Shown piece after piece: positions 7,177-14,865 of a stretch of 29,158 bases of DNA. The translations under genes were made by a program, and so were the position numbers. How positions within the stretch are numbered: the first letter of the stretch is position 1; every line of letters begins with the position of its first letter. The notes under the pieces were generated by a model. It was given only the letters and a program-made list of their open reading frames with translations. It was not told the origin of the DNA and did no database searches. The stretch is from Proteobacteria bacterium SG_bin5 (lineage in GTDB: Bacteria; Pseudomonadota; Alphaproteobacteria; Sphingomonadales; Sphingomonadaceae): assembly GCA_002083475.1 (NCBI GenBank), contig LWDI01000043.1, forward strand, positions 406 to 29,563, in the 5' to 3' direction.

Positions 7177-8256
7177 ATGGCTACGACTTTCACCTTCGCC
7201 CGCCAACAAGCCTTCGCCCGGGTCGCGCGCGCGCGCATCGTCGACGATATGACGATGCTGTGCGCCGCCGCCGAGCTGACGCGCGATCTGAACACCCCGA
7301 ACCCGCGCCATTATTGGACCGATCTGCTGCTGTCGGCCGGCCTCGGCTGGGGCGCGCTCGCCGCCGCGATCCTCGCGCCGAACTTGGGGCTGGCGATCGT
7401 CGCCGGGGTGATCGCCGCGCTCGCGCTTTATCGCGCCGAAATGTTCATCCACGAAGTCAGCCATATCAAGCATAGCGCGCTGCCGGGGTTTCGCGCGGCG
7501 TATAACCTGCTCGTCGGCGTGCCGCTGATGACGCCGAGCTTCATGTATGAAGGCGTGCATAATCAGCACCACGCCAAGACGCGCTATGGCACGGTCGACG
7601 ATCCCGAATATCTGCCGCTCGCCTCGATGAAGCCGTGGAGCCTGCCCGTTTTCATCGGCGCGGCGATGCTGGCGCCGGTGGCTTTCCTGTTCCGCTTCGC
7701 GGTGCTGGTGCCGCTGTCGCTGGTGGTGCCGCGCCTGCGCGTGCCGCTCGAGCAGCGCTGGTCGAGTCTGGCGATCAACCCGCAATTCCGCCGCCGCATC
7801 CCCGAGGGCGAGGCGCGGGTCCAGTGGCAGCGGCTCGAGGCGGTGACGTCGCTCTGGGCGCTGACGCTGATCGCCTTGGTCGCGAGCGGGGTGGTGTCGT
7901 TGAAGGCGTTCGCGATTTTCTTGGCGGTGGTCTCGGTGGTCGCGGTGGTGAACCAGGTGCGGACCCTGGTCGCGCATCTGTGGGAAAATGAAGATGGCGA
8001 GGCGATGAGCGTCACCGCGCAATATCTCGACAGCGTCAACGTGCCGCCGCCCGCGCTGCTGCCGGTGCTGTGGGCGCCGGTGGGTTTGCGTTATCACGCG
8101 CTCCACCATTTGCTGCCGGGGCTGCCCTATCACGCGCTCGGCGAAGCGCATCGCCGGCTGTCGGCGGTGCTGGAGCCCGCCTCGCCCTTCCACAAGGCGA
8201 GCTACAAGGGGTTGCCGGGGCTGGTCGAGCGGCTGATCAAGCGCACGATGCGCTGA
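7177..8256 (+). CDS. Membrane fatty acid desaturase/hydroxylase family protein
   Basis: 359 residues with several membrane segments (about 50-85, 155-185, 225-260). Three histidine boxes of the di-iron desaturase superfamily are present: HEVSHIKH (H92, H96, H99), HNQHH (H128, H131, H132) and HALHH (H307, H310, H311). Such enzymes introduce a double bond or hydroxyl into acyl chains or sphingoid bases in the membrane. The position beside the probable ceramide synthase and in front of the lptFG/spt genes suggests the substrate is the sphingolipid acyl chain or long-chain base; this is inference. ATG at 7177 is chosen because residues before it (possible start 7108) look non-coding and overlap the divergent promoter region. 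Confidence 0.85.
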   Translation: MATTFTFARQQAFARVARARIVDDMTMLCAAAELTRDLNTPNPRHYWTDLLLSAGLGWGALAAAILAPNLGLAIVAGVIAALALYRAEMFIHEVSHIKHSALPGFRAAYNLLVGVPLMTPSFMYEGVHNQHHAKTRYGTVDDPEYLPLASMKPWSLPVFIGAAMLAPVAFLFRFAVLVPLSLVVPRLRVPLEQRWSSLAINPQFRRRIPEGEARVQWQRLEAVTSLWALTLIALVASGVVSLKAFAIFLAVVSVVAVVNQVRTLVAHLWENEDGEAMSVTAQYLDSVNVPPPALLPVLWAPVGLRYHALHHLLPGLPYHALGEAHRRLSAVLEPASPFHKASYKGLPGLVERLIKRTMR

Positions 8257-8292
8257 AGTCGGCGCCAGAGCGACGCGGGGCTCTAGCTGGAC

Positions 8293-8399
8293 CCGTTCGC
8301 CCTGAGCTTGTCGACCCGAAGGGCGGCGAAGCCAGCGACCATTCTGCCTTGCGACCGTGGACAAGAAGAACGGTGCTTCGACAGGCTCAGCACGAACGG
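8293..8399. repeat. Inverted pair of the GAACGG-CTTCGACA repeat, copy 2
   Basis: A full unit at 8368-8399 (GAACGGTGCTTCGACAGG start, GCACGAACGG end) faces an inverted, partly degenerate unit at about 8293-8314 (CCGTTCGCCCTGAGCTTG). The pair could fold into a long hairpin in the spacer between the desaturase (+) and lptG (-) genes, which converge here. Confidence 0.7.
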
Positions 8400-8440
8400 C
8401 TGGAATAACGTTCTGATTTAGCGCGACACGCTCTAAATCG

Positions 8441-8534
8441 TCATGCCGGACTTGGTCCGGCATCCACGGCCGAGCGAGCCTTGCGGTCGGATACCTTGCC
8501 ACGCCGGTGGACCCCGGGCCAAGCCCGGGGTGAC
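8441..8534. repeat. REP-like palindromes (CGTCATGCCGGAC family)
   Basis: Two palindromic units follow each other in the convergent desaturase-lptG spacer (8257-8585). The first is CGTCATGCCGGACTTGGTCC with GGCAT closing the stem (8441-8465); the second is GACCCCGGGCCAAGCCCGGG with GTGACG (about 8511-8534). The first is related to the hairpin at 28351-28372 in the rplJ-rplL spacer. No gene is visible in this spacer. Confidence 0.65.
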
Positions 8535-8585
8535 GCGGGAAGAATCTGGGCGGCGACGCGGCGTCGCCCGCCGGCAAAAGCCGCG

Positions 8586-9680
8586 CTATTCCTCGGTCCG
8601 CACCAGCACGACTTCGCCGATCAGCAGGAACAGCAGGAACGGCGCCCAAGCGGCGAGGAGCGGCGGGTAGACGTTCAAATTGCCCATCGCCAGCGCGAAA
8701 TTGTCCGCGACGAAATAGAGGAAGCCCAGCGCCATCCCGATCACCGCGCGCATGAACAGCCGCCCCGATCGCGCGAGCCCGAACGCGGCGACCGCGCCCA
8801 ACAGTGGCATCAGCACCGCCGACAAGGGCTTGCTGATCTTGTGCCACAAATCGCCCTCGAGCGCCTTGGTCGGGCGGCCGGCGGCCTTGAGCGTCTCGAT
8901 CGCGTCGTAGAGTTGGAGGAAGGAGAGACCATCGGCGTTGACGCGCGCGAGCATGAATTGATCGGGCGCGCCCCCGCGCGCCGCGACGATCGTGCCCAGC
9001 GCCTGCTGGCGGCCGCTCGCCACGTCGAAACGCGTTGCCTGGTCGAGTCTCCAGCCGTCGCCCGCGCGCGTGCCGCTCGGCGCGCGGATCACCGCGAGCA
9101 GCGCGCCGCCCGAGCGCACGAAGACCGTTACGTCGCGCAGCCGCACCGCGCCGCCCTGACCGTTGACGACGCGGACGTGGATCAGATCGTCGGCGGTGCG
9201 CGCCCACACATTGTTGCGATCGCCGCGATCGATCGGCAGCGGGCCATATTCGACCCGCTTCCACTCGGCGAGCGTGCCCGAGGCGCGCGAGACGATCCGC
9301 TCGTTGAAGGCGAAGGAAACCCCCGCCACCACCAGCGCCGCGAGCATCAGCGGCGCGAGCAATTGATGCGCCGAAAGCCCCGCCGCCTTGAGCGCGATCA
9401 CCTCGCTATTCTGGTTGAGCGTCGACAGCGTGATGATCGTGCCGAGCAGCACCGAGAAGGGCAGGAATTGCGCGATGATCTCGGGCACGCGCAGCGAGAC
9501 ATAGCGCCACACCTGCGCCTCGCCATTGCCGGGATGCGCGAGAATGCGCCCCGATTCGCTCAGCAGATCGAGCGTCTGCAGCACCAGCACCAGCGCGGCG
9601 AGGATCACGAAAGTGCGCACCACGAACATCCGCGCGAGATAGAGCGCGACGGTGCGCGAGGGGAAAAAGCTCATCTGCAT
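8586..9680 (-). CDS. lptG: LptG-like permease (YjgP/YjgQ family)
   Basis: 364 residues with the YjgP/YjgQ layout: N-terminal membrane helices at about 15-40, 60-85 and 105-125, a periplasmic beta-jellyroll-like segment (about 130-265), and three C-terminal helices (about 285-355). Landmarks are RVPEIIAQFLPFSVLLG, NQNSEVIALKAAG and WHKISKPLSAVLMPLLGA. In LPS-bearing bacteria LptG pairs with LptF and the LptB ATPase to extract LPS from the inner membrane. Sphingomonads carry glycosphingolipid instead of LPS, so this pair may handle that lipid (inference). The ATG at 9680 overlaps the LptF stop by one base, so the two are translationally coupled. Confidence 0.92.
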   Translation of the reverse strand: MQMSFFPSRTVALYLARMFVVRTFVILAALVLVLQTLDLLSESGRILAHPGNGEAQVWRYVSLRVPEIIAQFLPFSVLLGTIITLSTLNQNSEVIALKAAGLSAHQLLAPLMLAALVVAGVSFAFNERIVSRASGTLAEWKRVEYGPLPIDRGDRNNVWARTADDLIHVRVVNGQGGAVRLRDVTVFVRSGGALLAVIRAPSGTRAGDGWRLDQATRFDVASGRQQALGTIVAARGGAPDQFMLARVNADGLSFLQLYDAIETLKAAGRPTKALEGDLWHKISKPLSAVLMPLLGAVAAFGLARSGRLFMRAVIGMALGFLYFVADNFALAMGNLNVYPPLLAAWAPFLLFLLIGEVVLVRTEE

Positions 9681-10873
9681 CAGGCCGCGCCTCGCAAGGG
9701 CCGCCGCATCAGCCGCGTGACGAGCTTGGCCGCCTTGCTGGACAGCCGGTCGAGCACCGCGATCGGTTGGCCGCCGGGGACGTAAGCGATGGTATAATAC
9801 ATGCGCAGCACCAGCGCCGCGAACAGCAGGAACGGCCCCCAGAGCGCGATCGCGGGATCGACGATGCCGAGCGCGCCGATCGACTGCCCATATTCATTGA
9901 TCTTATGGTAAGTCACGACCATCACGATCGCCAGAAAAACCCCGATCGCCGAGCTCGATCTTTTGGCGGGCACGCCCAAAGCGACCGCGAGCATCGGCAG
10001 CAGGAACATCGTCGCGACTTCCACCAGGCGGAAATGGAAAGCGGCGCGGCTTTCCAGCCGGCGCTTGTTCGGCACGCTCGGGTCGCGGCCGATTTGCACC
10101 AATTGCGGCAAGCGCAGCTCCAGATTTTCCTCGCCCTGCGCGCGGAATGCCTCCGAACGCGGCAGCGGGATCGGCAGATCGTGCGATTCGAAGCGCAGCA
10201 CGCGCGGCGCGGTATAGCCCGGCTCGCTGTTGATGAGCGTGCCCTTGGAGAGGCGGAAGATCACCTCGTCGCGATTGTCGGTCGCGAGGAAGCGGCCGCT
10301 GTCGGCGGTCACCGCGGTCCAGCCGCCCGCGTTGCTCGCGCGGTGCACGAAAATCCCCTCGAGCCGGCGGCCCTCGTCATGGCTGCGCTCGATGCGGACG
10401 GTCGCGCCATTGGGGAAGCTGGTGAATTCGCCGACCTTGATCGAGGCGCCGAGCGCGCCGGTGCGCAGCTCGTAGCGCAGCCGTTCATAGGCATAGCGCG
10501 CGTCGGGCTGGATGAAGCCCACGATCGCCAGATTGACCGCCGCGAGCGCGACCGCATAGCCATAGGGCACGAGCAGCATGCGATTATAGCTGATGCCGAC
10601 GCCGCGCATCACGTCGAGCTCGGACGAGGTGGCGAGGCGGCGGAAGGCGAGCAGCACGCCGAGCAACAGCCCAATGGGAATGCCGAGCCCCAGATATTCG
10701 GGCAGCAGATTGGCGAGCATCCGCCACACCACGCTCACCGGCCCGCCTTCGTCGGCGACGAAATTGAACAGGATGCGCATGCGATCGAGCACGAGGATCA
10801 TCGCGGTGACGGCCAAATTCGCCATCAGCGGCACGGCGATCAGCCGGGCGAGGTAGCGATCGAGTGAGGTCAA
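9680..10873 (-). CDS. lptF: LptF-like permease (YjgP/YjgQ family)
   Basis: 397 residues from the TTG at 10873 (LTSLDRYLARLIAVPL). This start is preferred because the LptF N-terminus begins here; the frame stays open to an ATG at 11047, but that stretch runs through an intergenic repeat and adds a spurious hydrophobic segment. Features: two to three N-terminal helices, FRRLATSSELDVMRGVG (about 90-106) typical of LptF, a periplasmic domain (about 145-290), and C-terminal helices with FLLPMLAVALGVPAKRSSS and KINEYGQSIGALG. It is the partner of LptG in the ABC machine that moves lipid to the periplasmic bridge. It is adjacent to serine palmitoyltransferase, separated by a 268-base repeat-containing spacer. 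Confidence 0.9.
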   Translation of the reverse strand: MTSLDRYLARLIAVPLMANLAVTAMILVLDRMRILFNFVADEGGPVSVVWRMLANLLPEYLGLGIPIGLLLGVLLAFRRLATSSELDVMRGVGISYNRMLLVPYGYAVALAAVNLAIVGFIQPDARYAYERLRYELRTGALGASIKVGEFTSFPNGATVRIERSHDEGRRLEGIFVHRASNAGGWTAVTADSGRFLATDNRDEVIFRLSKGTLINSEPGYTAPRVLRFESHDLPIPLPRSEAFRAQGEENLELRLPQLVQIGRDPSVPNKRRLESRAAFHFRLVEVATMFLLPMLAVALGVPAKRSSSAIGVFLAIVMVVTYHKINEYGQSIGALGIVDPAIALWGPFLLFAALVLRMYYTIAYVPGGQPIAVLDRLSSKAAKLVTRLMRRPLRGAA

Positions 10874-10950
10874 GCGAGCCCCGCGAAGCTTCAGGAAAGC
10901 CCAGCCTATAAGCGCGGCGAGCGCGGGCGTCAGCAGGGAAATCGCACCGA

Positions 10951-11083
10951 TCCTCCCCAGCTTCGCTGGGGAGGGGGACCGCGCCCGTAGGGCGTGGTGG
11001 AGGGGCGGTGCCGGGCGCTGGCCCCTCCACCATTTGCCTGGCGGCAAATGGTCCCCCTCCCCAAGCGAGCTTGGGGAGGATCG
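10951..11083. repeat. Composite palindromic repeat (CTCCCC...GGGGAG family), copy 2
   Basis: Bounded by TCCTCCCCAGCTTCGCTGGG on the left and CCCCAAGCGAGCTTGGGGAG on the right, with internal inverted pieces CCCTCCACCATTTGCC and GGCAAATGGTCCCCCTC. It fills much of the spt-lptF spacer and can form a large branched hairpin. It shares its outer sequence and the TCCCC/GGGGA logic with the copies at 4518-4712 and 14716-14834. It might separate spt from lptFG transcription or stabilise an mRNA end; no test from sequence alone. Confidence 0.75.
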
Positions 11084-11141
11084 GGGTGGGGCCCACGGGT
11101 TCGGCGGGGAAAGGGCACCGCTCCTCCCCGGCGTTGAGGAT

Positions 11142-12371
11142 TTAGATCGCGCCCACCGCCTTGCCCGCCGCCTCGAACCGCGCGAGCACCGCCTTGATCT
11201 GCTCGGCGCTATGCTCGGCGCACAGCGAGCAGCGCAGCAAATAGGTGCCGGCGGGCGTCGCGGGGGGGCGCGCCATGTTCACGTAAACGCCGCTTTCGAG
11301 CAAAGCCTGCCACATCGCGACCGCCTGGTTCTGATCGTCGAGGATCACCGCGACGATCGCCGATTCGGGCGTTTCGGTGCCGAGCTTGAACCCCAGCGCC
11401 TTCAGCCCGCCATGCAGCGCGCGCGCATTCTCCCACAGGTGCCGGCGCTTGTCGTGCGCGTGCATCAGCTTGCGGATCGAGGCGGCGGCGGTCGCGACCA
11501 CGGAAGGGGGCAGGCTCGCGGTGAAGATATAGGGCCGGCAGGCGAGCCGGATCGCCTCGAACTTGGGATGGTTCGAGACGCAGAAACCGCCCACCGTGCC
11601 GACCGATTTGCTGAACGTGCCGACGATGAAATCGACCTGCCCCTCGAGCCCCTGCGCCTCATAGACGCCGCGGCCATGGTCCCCGAAAAAGCCCATCGAA
11701 TGCGCTTCGTCGACGAGCACCATCGCGCCATGCGCCTTGGCGACCGCGACCATTTCGGCGAGCGGCGCGACGTCGCCCAGCATCGAATAAACGCCCTCCA
11801 GCACCACCAGCTTGGCGGGCTCGGCGGGCAGGCGGGCGAGGCGCTTGGCGAGATCCTCGACCGAATTGTGGCGGAAGCGCACGATCTCCGCCGTGCCCAT
11901 CGCGCAGCCGTCGTAGATGGAGGCGTGGCTGTCGGCGTCGAGGATCACATAATCGCCGCGCCCCGCGAGCGTCGCGATCATGCCGAGATTGGCTTGATAG
12001 CCGGTCGAGAAGACGATCGCGCCGCTGGTGCCGTAGAAATCGCGCAGCGCCGCCTCGGCCGCCATATGATCGCGGAAGGTGCCGTTGAGCATCCGGCTGC
12101 CGTTGGTCCCCGAACCAAAGGCATCGAGCGCGGCATGGCCGGCGGCGATCACGTCGGGATCGAACGTCATCCCCATATAGTTATAGGTGCCGAGCAGGAT
12201 CGTCTCACGCCCCTTGATCACGGCTTCGGTCGGCGAGCGGACCTCGTCCATCACGATCGCGAAGGGATCGGTGACGCCGGCGGCGAGCAGCGCGTTGCGT
12301 TCGGCGATCAAGCCGTCGAACTTCGCCATCAGATCGGCGGTCTTGGGCTCGGCGAGGGCGGTTTGGGTCAT
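11142..12371 (-). CDS. spt: Serine palmitoyltransferase (alpha-oxoamine synthase)
   Basis: 409 residues. This PLP enzyme condenses L-serine with an acyl thioester to give 3-ketosphinganine, the first step of sphingolipid synthesis, as a soluble cytoplasmic homodimer. Key residues: H149 in DADSHAS, D221 and H224 in VDEAHSMG, the PLP lysine K255 in TFSKSVGT, and R368 in NMARPPATP. The known S. paucimobilis residues are H159, D231, H234, K265 and R378, a constant offset of 10, which separates this from KBL, BioF and HemA relatives. It begins 4 bases after the stop of a dedicated acyl carrier protein gene, suggesting acyl-ACP is the donor substrate. No membrane anchor is visible. Confidence 0.95.
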   Translation of the reverse strand: MTQTALAEPKTADLMAKFDGLIAERNALLAAGVTDPFAIVMDEVRSPTEAVIKGRETILLGTYNYMGMTFDPDVIAAGHAALDAFGSGTNGSRMLNGTFRDHMAAEAALRDFYGTSGAIVFSTGYQANLGMIATLAGRGDYVILDADSHASIYDGCAMGTAEIVRFRHNSVEDLAKRLARLPAEPAKLVVLEGVYSMLGDVAPLAEMVAVAKAHGAMVLVDEAHSMGFFGDHGRGVYEAQGLEGQVDFIVGTFSKSVGTVGGFCVSNHPKFEAIRLACRPYIFTASLPPSVVATAAASIRKLMHAHDKRRHLWENARALHGGLKALGFKLGTETPESAIVAVILDDQNQAVAMWQALLESGVYVNMARPPATPAGTYLLRCSLCAEHSAEQIKAVLARFEAAGKAVGAI

Positions 12372-12375
12372 CGGT

Positions 12376-12618
12376 TCAGGCCTTGAGCTTCATCACCGCG
12401 TCGACGAGCTGGCCGACGGTTTCGATCTCGGCCTGCATGTTCATGGTGATGATGATGTCGAACTCGTCTTCGATATTGGCGACGAAATCGAGCACGGTCA
12501 GGCTGTCCCACTCCAGATCGCTCTGGAAGGTGGTCGCCTCGCTCAGCGCCACGCCCTTTTTGTTGAAGGGCGCGATCAGCCGGGCGACGATGTCGAAAGT
12601 CTGCGCGCGGTCGGTCAC
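12376..12618 (-). CDS. Acyl carrier protein associated with sphingolipid synthesis
   Basis: 80 residues from GTG at 12618, which follows AAAGGA at 7 bases; an upstream ATG at 12669 would add a non-ACP extension. The phosphopantetheine serine is S39 in EWDSLTVLDF, and the protein is acidic with the DEFDIIITM stretch typical of ACPs. It differs from the housekeeping AcpP (EWDSL instead of GADSL). The gene lies directly upstream of spt (4-base gap) and downstream of the reductase gene (69-base gap), matching the spt-acp-reductase arrangement known in Caulobacter. It probably presents the fatty acyl chain to serine palmitoyltransferase. Confidence 0.88.
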   Translation of the reverse strand: MTDRAQTFDIVARLIAPFNKKGVALSEATTFQSDLEWDSLTVLDFVANIEDEFDIIITMNMQAEIETVGQLVDAVMKLKA

Positions 12619-12687
12619 GAAGCGGTCCTTTGTTACGGGGTTCGCCCTGCCAAGCAAATGCGGCGGCAATCGGGCTGGTCGGGGGTG

Positions 12688-13590
12688 CTATAGCAGCCCT
12701 TGCGCGCGATACCATGCGGCGGTCGCGACGAGACCCTCGCGCGTCGCGATCATCGGGCGCCACAGCGCGGGCGGGGGGCGTCGCGCGGGGTCGATCGTCC
12801 AATCGGGATGCGCGATATAGCGCGCGCGATCGGGGGTGAGCTTGGCCTGGGCGCCGCGCGCGAGGCGATCGAGCCGGGCGGCCGCCATCAGCGCGGCGGC
12901 GGGGAGGGAGAAGGGGCGGACCCGCACGCCGAGCGCTTCGCCGATCGCGCGCGCGTAATCGGCGTGGGTCCAGCCGCCGGGGGTGCCGTCATCGGCTTCG
13001 TAGAGCGCGGGCGCGCCGGGCGCGGCGGCGAGCGCGAGCAAGAGGGCGGCGAGATCATCGGCGGCGATCAGCGACAATCGCCCCGGCGGCGGCAGCAGCG
13101 CGACGCCGCGCTTGGCGAGCCGATAGACGTCGAGCATTTCCAGATCGCCCGGGCCGTAAATCGCGGGGGGGCGGACGATCCGCCAATCGAGCGCGCTCGC
13201 CATCACCCGCGCCTCGGCCTCCGCCTTGGACCAGCCATAAAGCGACAAGCCGGGCGCACGCGCGGCGAGCGAGGAGACATGGACGAAGCGCGCGACGCCA
13301 GCGGCCTGGGCGGCGGCGAGCATCGCCTCGGTGCCCGCGATATTGCCGGCGGCGAAGCCCGCGCGATCGGGCGCGTTCACCACCCCCGCGACATGGATCA
13401 CCGCCTCGGCCCCCGTCACGAGATCGGCGAGCGCGGCGGGGGTATCGAGCGCGCCCGGCACCCAGTCGATCCCCGGCGCGGGCGCTTGGGCGCGACGGGT
13501 GAGGGCGCGCACGCGGTGCCCGGCGCCGCGCGCGGCGGCGATCAGCCGCGCGCCGACGAAGCCGGTGCCGCCGGTGACCGCGAGAATCAC
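12688..13590 (-). CDS. NAD(P)-dependent extended SDR reductase, probable ceramide reductase
   Basis: 300 residues. A Rossmann nucleotide-binding motif TGGTGFVG (6-13) opens the protein, followed by the catalytic HVSSLA (about 104-109) and YGWSK (Y118, K122) of extended SDR/epimerase-like enzymes. In Caulobacter the neighbour of spt and acp with this fold reduces the 3-keto group of the long-chain base (CerR). The same role is inferred here from synteny with spt and acp. The Caulobacter enzyme is reported to act in the periplasm, but I see no obvious cleavable signal peptide here beyond the N-terminal Rossmann strand. Start is GTG at 13590, overlapping the proB stop by 4 bases, so it is translationally coupled to proB. 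Confidence 0.82.
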   Translation of the reverse strand: MILAVTGGTGFVGARLIAAARGAGHRVRALTRRAQAPAPGIDWVPGALDTPAALADLVTGAEAVIHVAGVVNAPDRAGFAAGNIAGTEAMLAAAQAAGVARFVHVSSLAARAPGLSLYGWSKAEAEARVMASALDWRIVRPPAIYGPGDLEMLDVYRLAKRGVALLPPPGRLSLIAADDLAALLLALAAAPGAPALYEADDGTPGGWTHADYARAIGEALGVRVRPFSLPAAALMAAARLDRLARGAQAKLTPDRARYIAHPDWTIDPARRPPPALWRPMIATREGLVATAAWYRAQGLL

Positions 13591-14684
13591 AGCAGTGCCA
13601 TATGGTTGCGGTGGACGAGCGCCGCGCGTGGGGCATGGCCCAGGATCGCCGCGACCGCCGCGCTGCGCTGGCCGGCGATACGCGTGGCGTCGCCCGCGTC
13701 ATACTCGCTCAAGCCCCGCGCGACGGGCGTGCCGCGCTCGTCGAGGATCACGACCAAATCGCCGCGCGCGAATTTCCCGTGCACGCGGGTGACGCCCGCC
13801 GGGAGCAAGCTCTTGCCCTGGCGCAGCGCCGCGATCGCGCCGGCATCGGCGGTGAACTGGCCCTTGGCGGTGCGCCCCGCGGCGAGCCATGCCTTGCGCG
13901 CCGGGCGCGCGTCGGCGGCGGGCGAAAAGAGCGTGCCGCGCCCGGTCGCGGCGAAGCGCGCGAGCGGGTGATCCTCGCGTCCCGAGACGATCGCGAGCGC
14001 CACCCCGGCCTCGGTCGCGAGCCGCGCGGCGGCGAGCTTCGCGGCCATCCCGCCGGTCCCCATCGCGCCGCTCGTGCCCAGCCGCGCGTCGAGCCGATCG
14101 ATGTCGGCGACCATGGGGATCAACAGGGCGCCGGCCTCCTCGGGCGGGCGATCATAGAGACCGGCGACGTCGGAGAGCAGCAGCACGGCTTGCCCGCCCG
14201 CCGCCAGCGCCACCCGCGCGGCGAGGCGATCATTGTCGCCGAAGCGAATTTCCTCGGTCGCGACCGAATCATTCTCGTTCACCACCGGCACCACGCCGAG
14301 CGCGAGCAGCCGGGCGAGCGTGGTCGCCGCGTTCAGATAGCGCCGGCGATCGTCGAGATCGTCGAGCGTCAACAGCAATTGCGCGGCGACGAGCCCCTTG
14401 GCGCCCAGCGCCTCCGCCCAGGCGCGGGCGAGCGCGATCTGGCCGGTCGCCGCCGCCGCCTGCGCATCCTCGAGCGTCGCCCGCCCGCCGCGCGCGAGCT
14501 TCAGCCGCCGCGCGCCCAGCGCGATCGCGCCCGAGGAGACGATGATCGGCTGCTGGCCTTGCGCCACCAACGCGGCGAGATCGGCGGCGAGATTCGCGAG
14601 CCACGCCCGCCGCACCGCGCCGCGCGGCGAGACGAGCAGCGACGAGCCGATCTTGATGACGAGGCGCGGGGCGTTCAGCAGCAT
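13587..14684 (-). CDS. proB: Glutamate 5-kinase
   Basis: 365 residues. It phosphorylates glutamate in the first step of proline synthesis, in the cytoplasm. The amino acid kinase domain shows VIKIGSSLL (about 8-16), SSGAIALGARRL, VNENDSV and GTGGMAAKL motifs. A C-terminal PUA domain follows from about residue 270 (FARGDLVVILDERGTPVARGLSEY). ATG at 14684 gives the normal N-terminus; the upstream in-frame ATG at 14786 lies inside a repeat and is rejected. The stop overlaps the start of the reductase gene by 4 bases. The order obgE-proB is common in alphaproteobacteria; the sphingolipid genes are appended downstream. Confidence 0.95.
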   Translation of the reverse strand: MLLNAPRLVIKIGSSLLVSPRGAVRRAWLANLAADLAALVAQGQQPIIVSSGAIALGARRLKLARGGRATLEDAQAAAATGQIALARAWAEALGAKGLVAAQLLLTLDDLDDRRRYLNAATTLARLLALGVVPVVNENDSVATEEIRFGDNDRLAARVALAAGGQAVLLLSDVAGLYDRPPEEAGALLIPMVADIDRLDARLGTSGAMGTGGMAAKLAAARLATEAGVALAIVSGREDHPLARFAATGRGTLFSPAADARPARKAWLAAGRTAKGQFTADAGAIAALRQGKSLLPAGVTRVHGKFARGDLVVILDERGTPVARGLSEYDAGDATRIAGQRSAAVAAILGHAPRAALVHRNHMALL

Positions 14685-14715
14685 GGGGGGCGTCGCACCT
14701 GTCAAGCTTTCCAGT

Positions 14716-14834
14716 TCCTCCCCCGGTGGGGGAGGTGGCGCGCGAAGCGCGACGGAGGGGTGTCCCCGGCGGCTAGAGGGCGACACCCCTCCACCATCGC
14801 TGCGCGATGGTCCCCCTCCCCTTGCAGGGGAGGA
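14716..14834. repeat. Composite palindromic repeat (CTCCCC...GGGGAG family), copy 3
   Basis: Left end CCTCCCCCGGTGGGGGAGG, right end CCCCTCCCCTTGCAGGGGAG, with internal GACGGAGGGGTGTCCCCGGC and ACACCCCTCCACCAT. Most similar to copy 1. It fills the obgE-proB spacer (14685-14865), and proB probably starts transcription or continues from obgE across it. Confidence 0.75.
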
Positions 14835-14865
14835 TCTGTGGGGTTTACGCCGCGACCGTCCGCGA

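Noticed and set aside
7159..9264. A 701-codon minus-strand frame across the desaturase and lptG
   Set aside because: It runs antisense to the desaturase, through intergenic repeats and out of frame in lptG.
10874..11047. N-terminal extension of LptF to the ATG at 11047
   Set aside because: The extension is encoded by an intergenic repeat and is not part of the LptF family N-terminus, which begins at TTG 10873.
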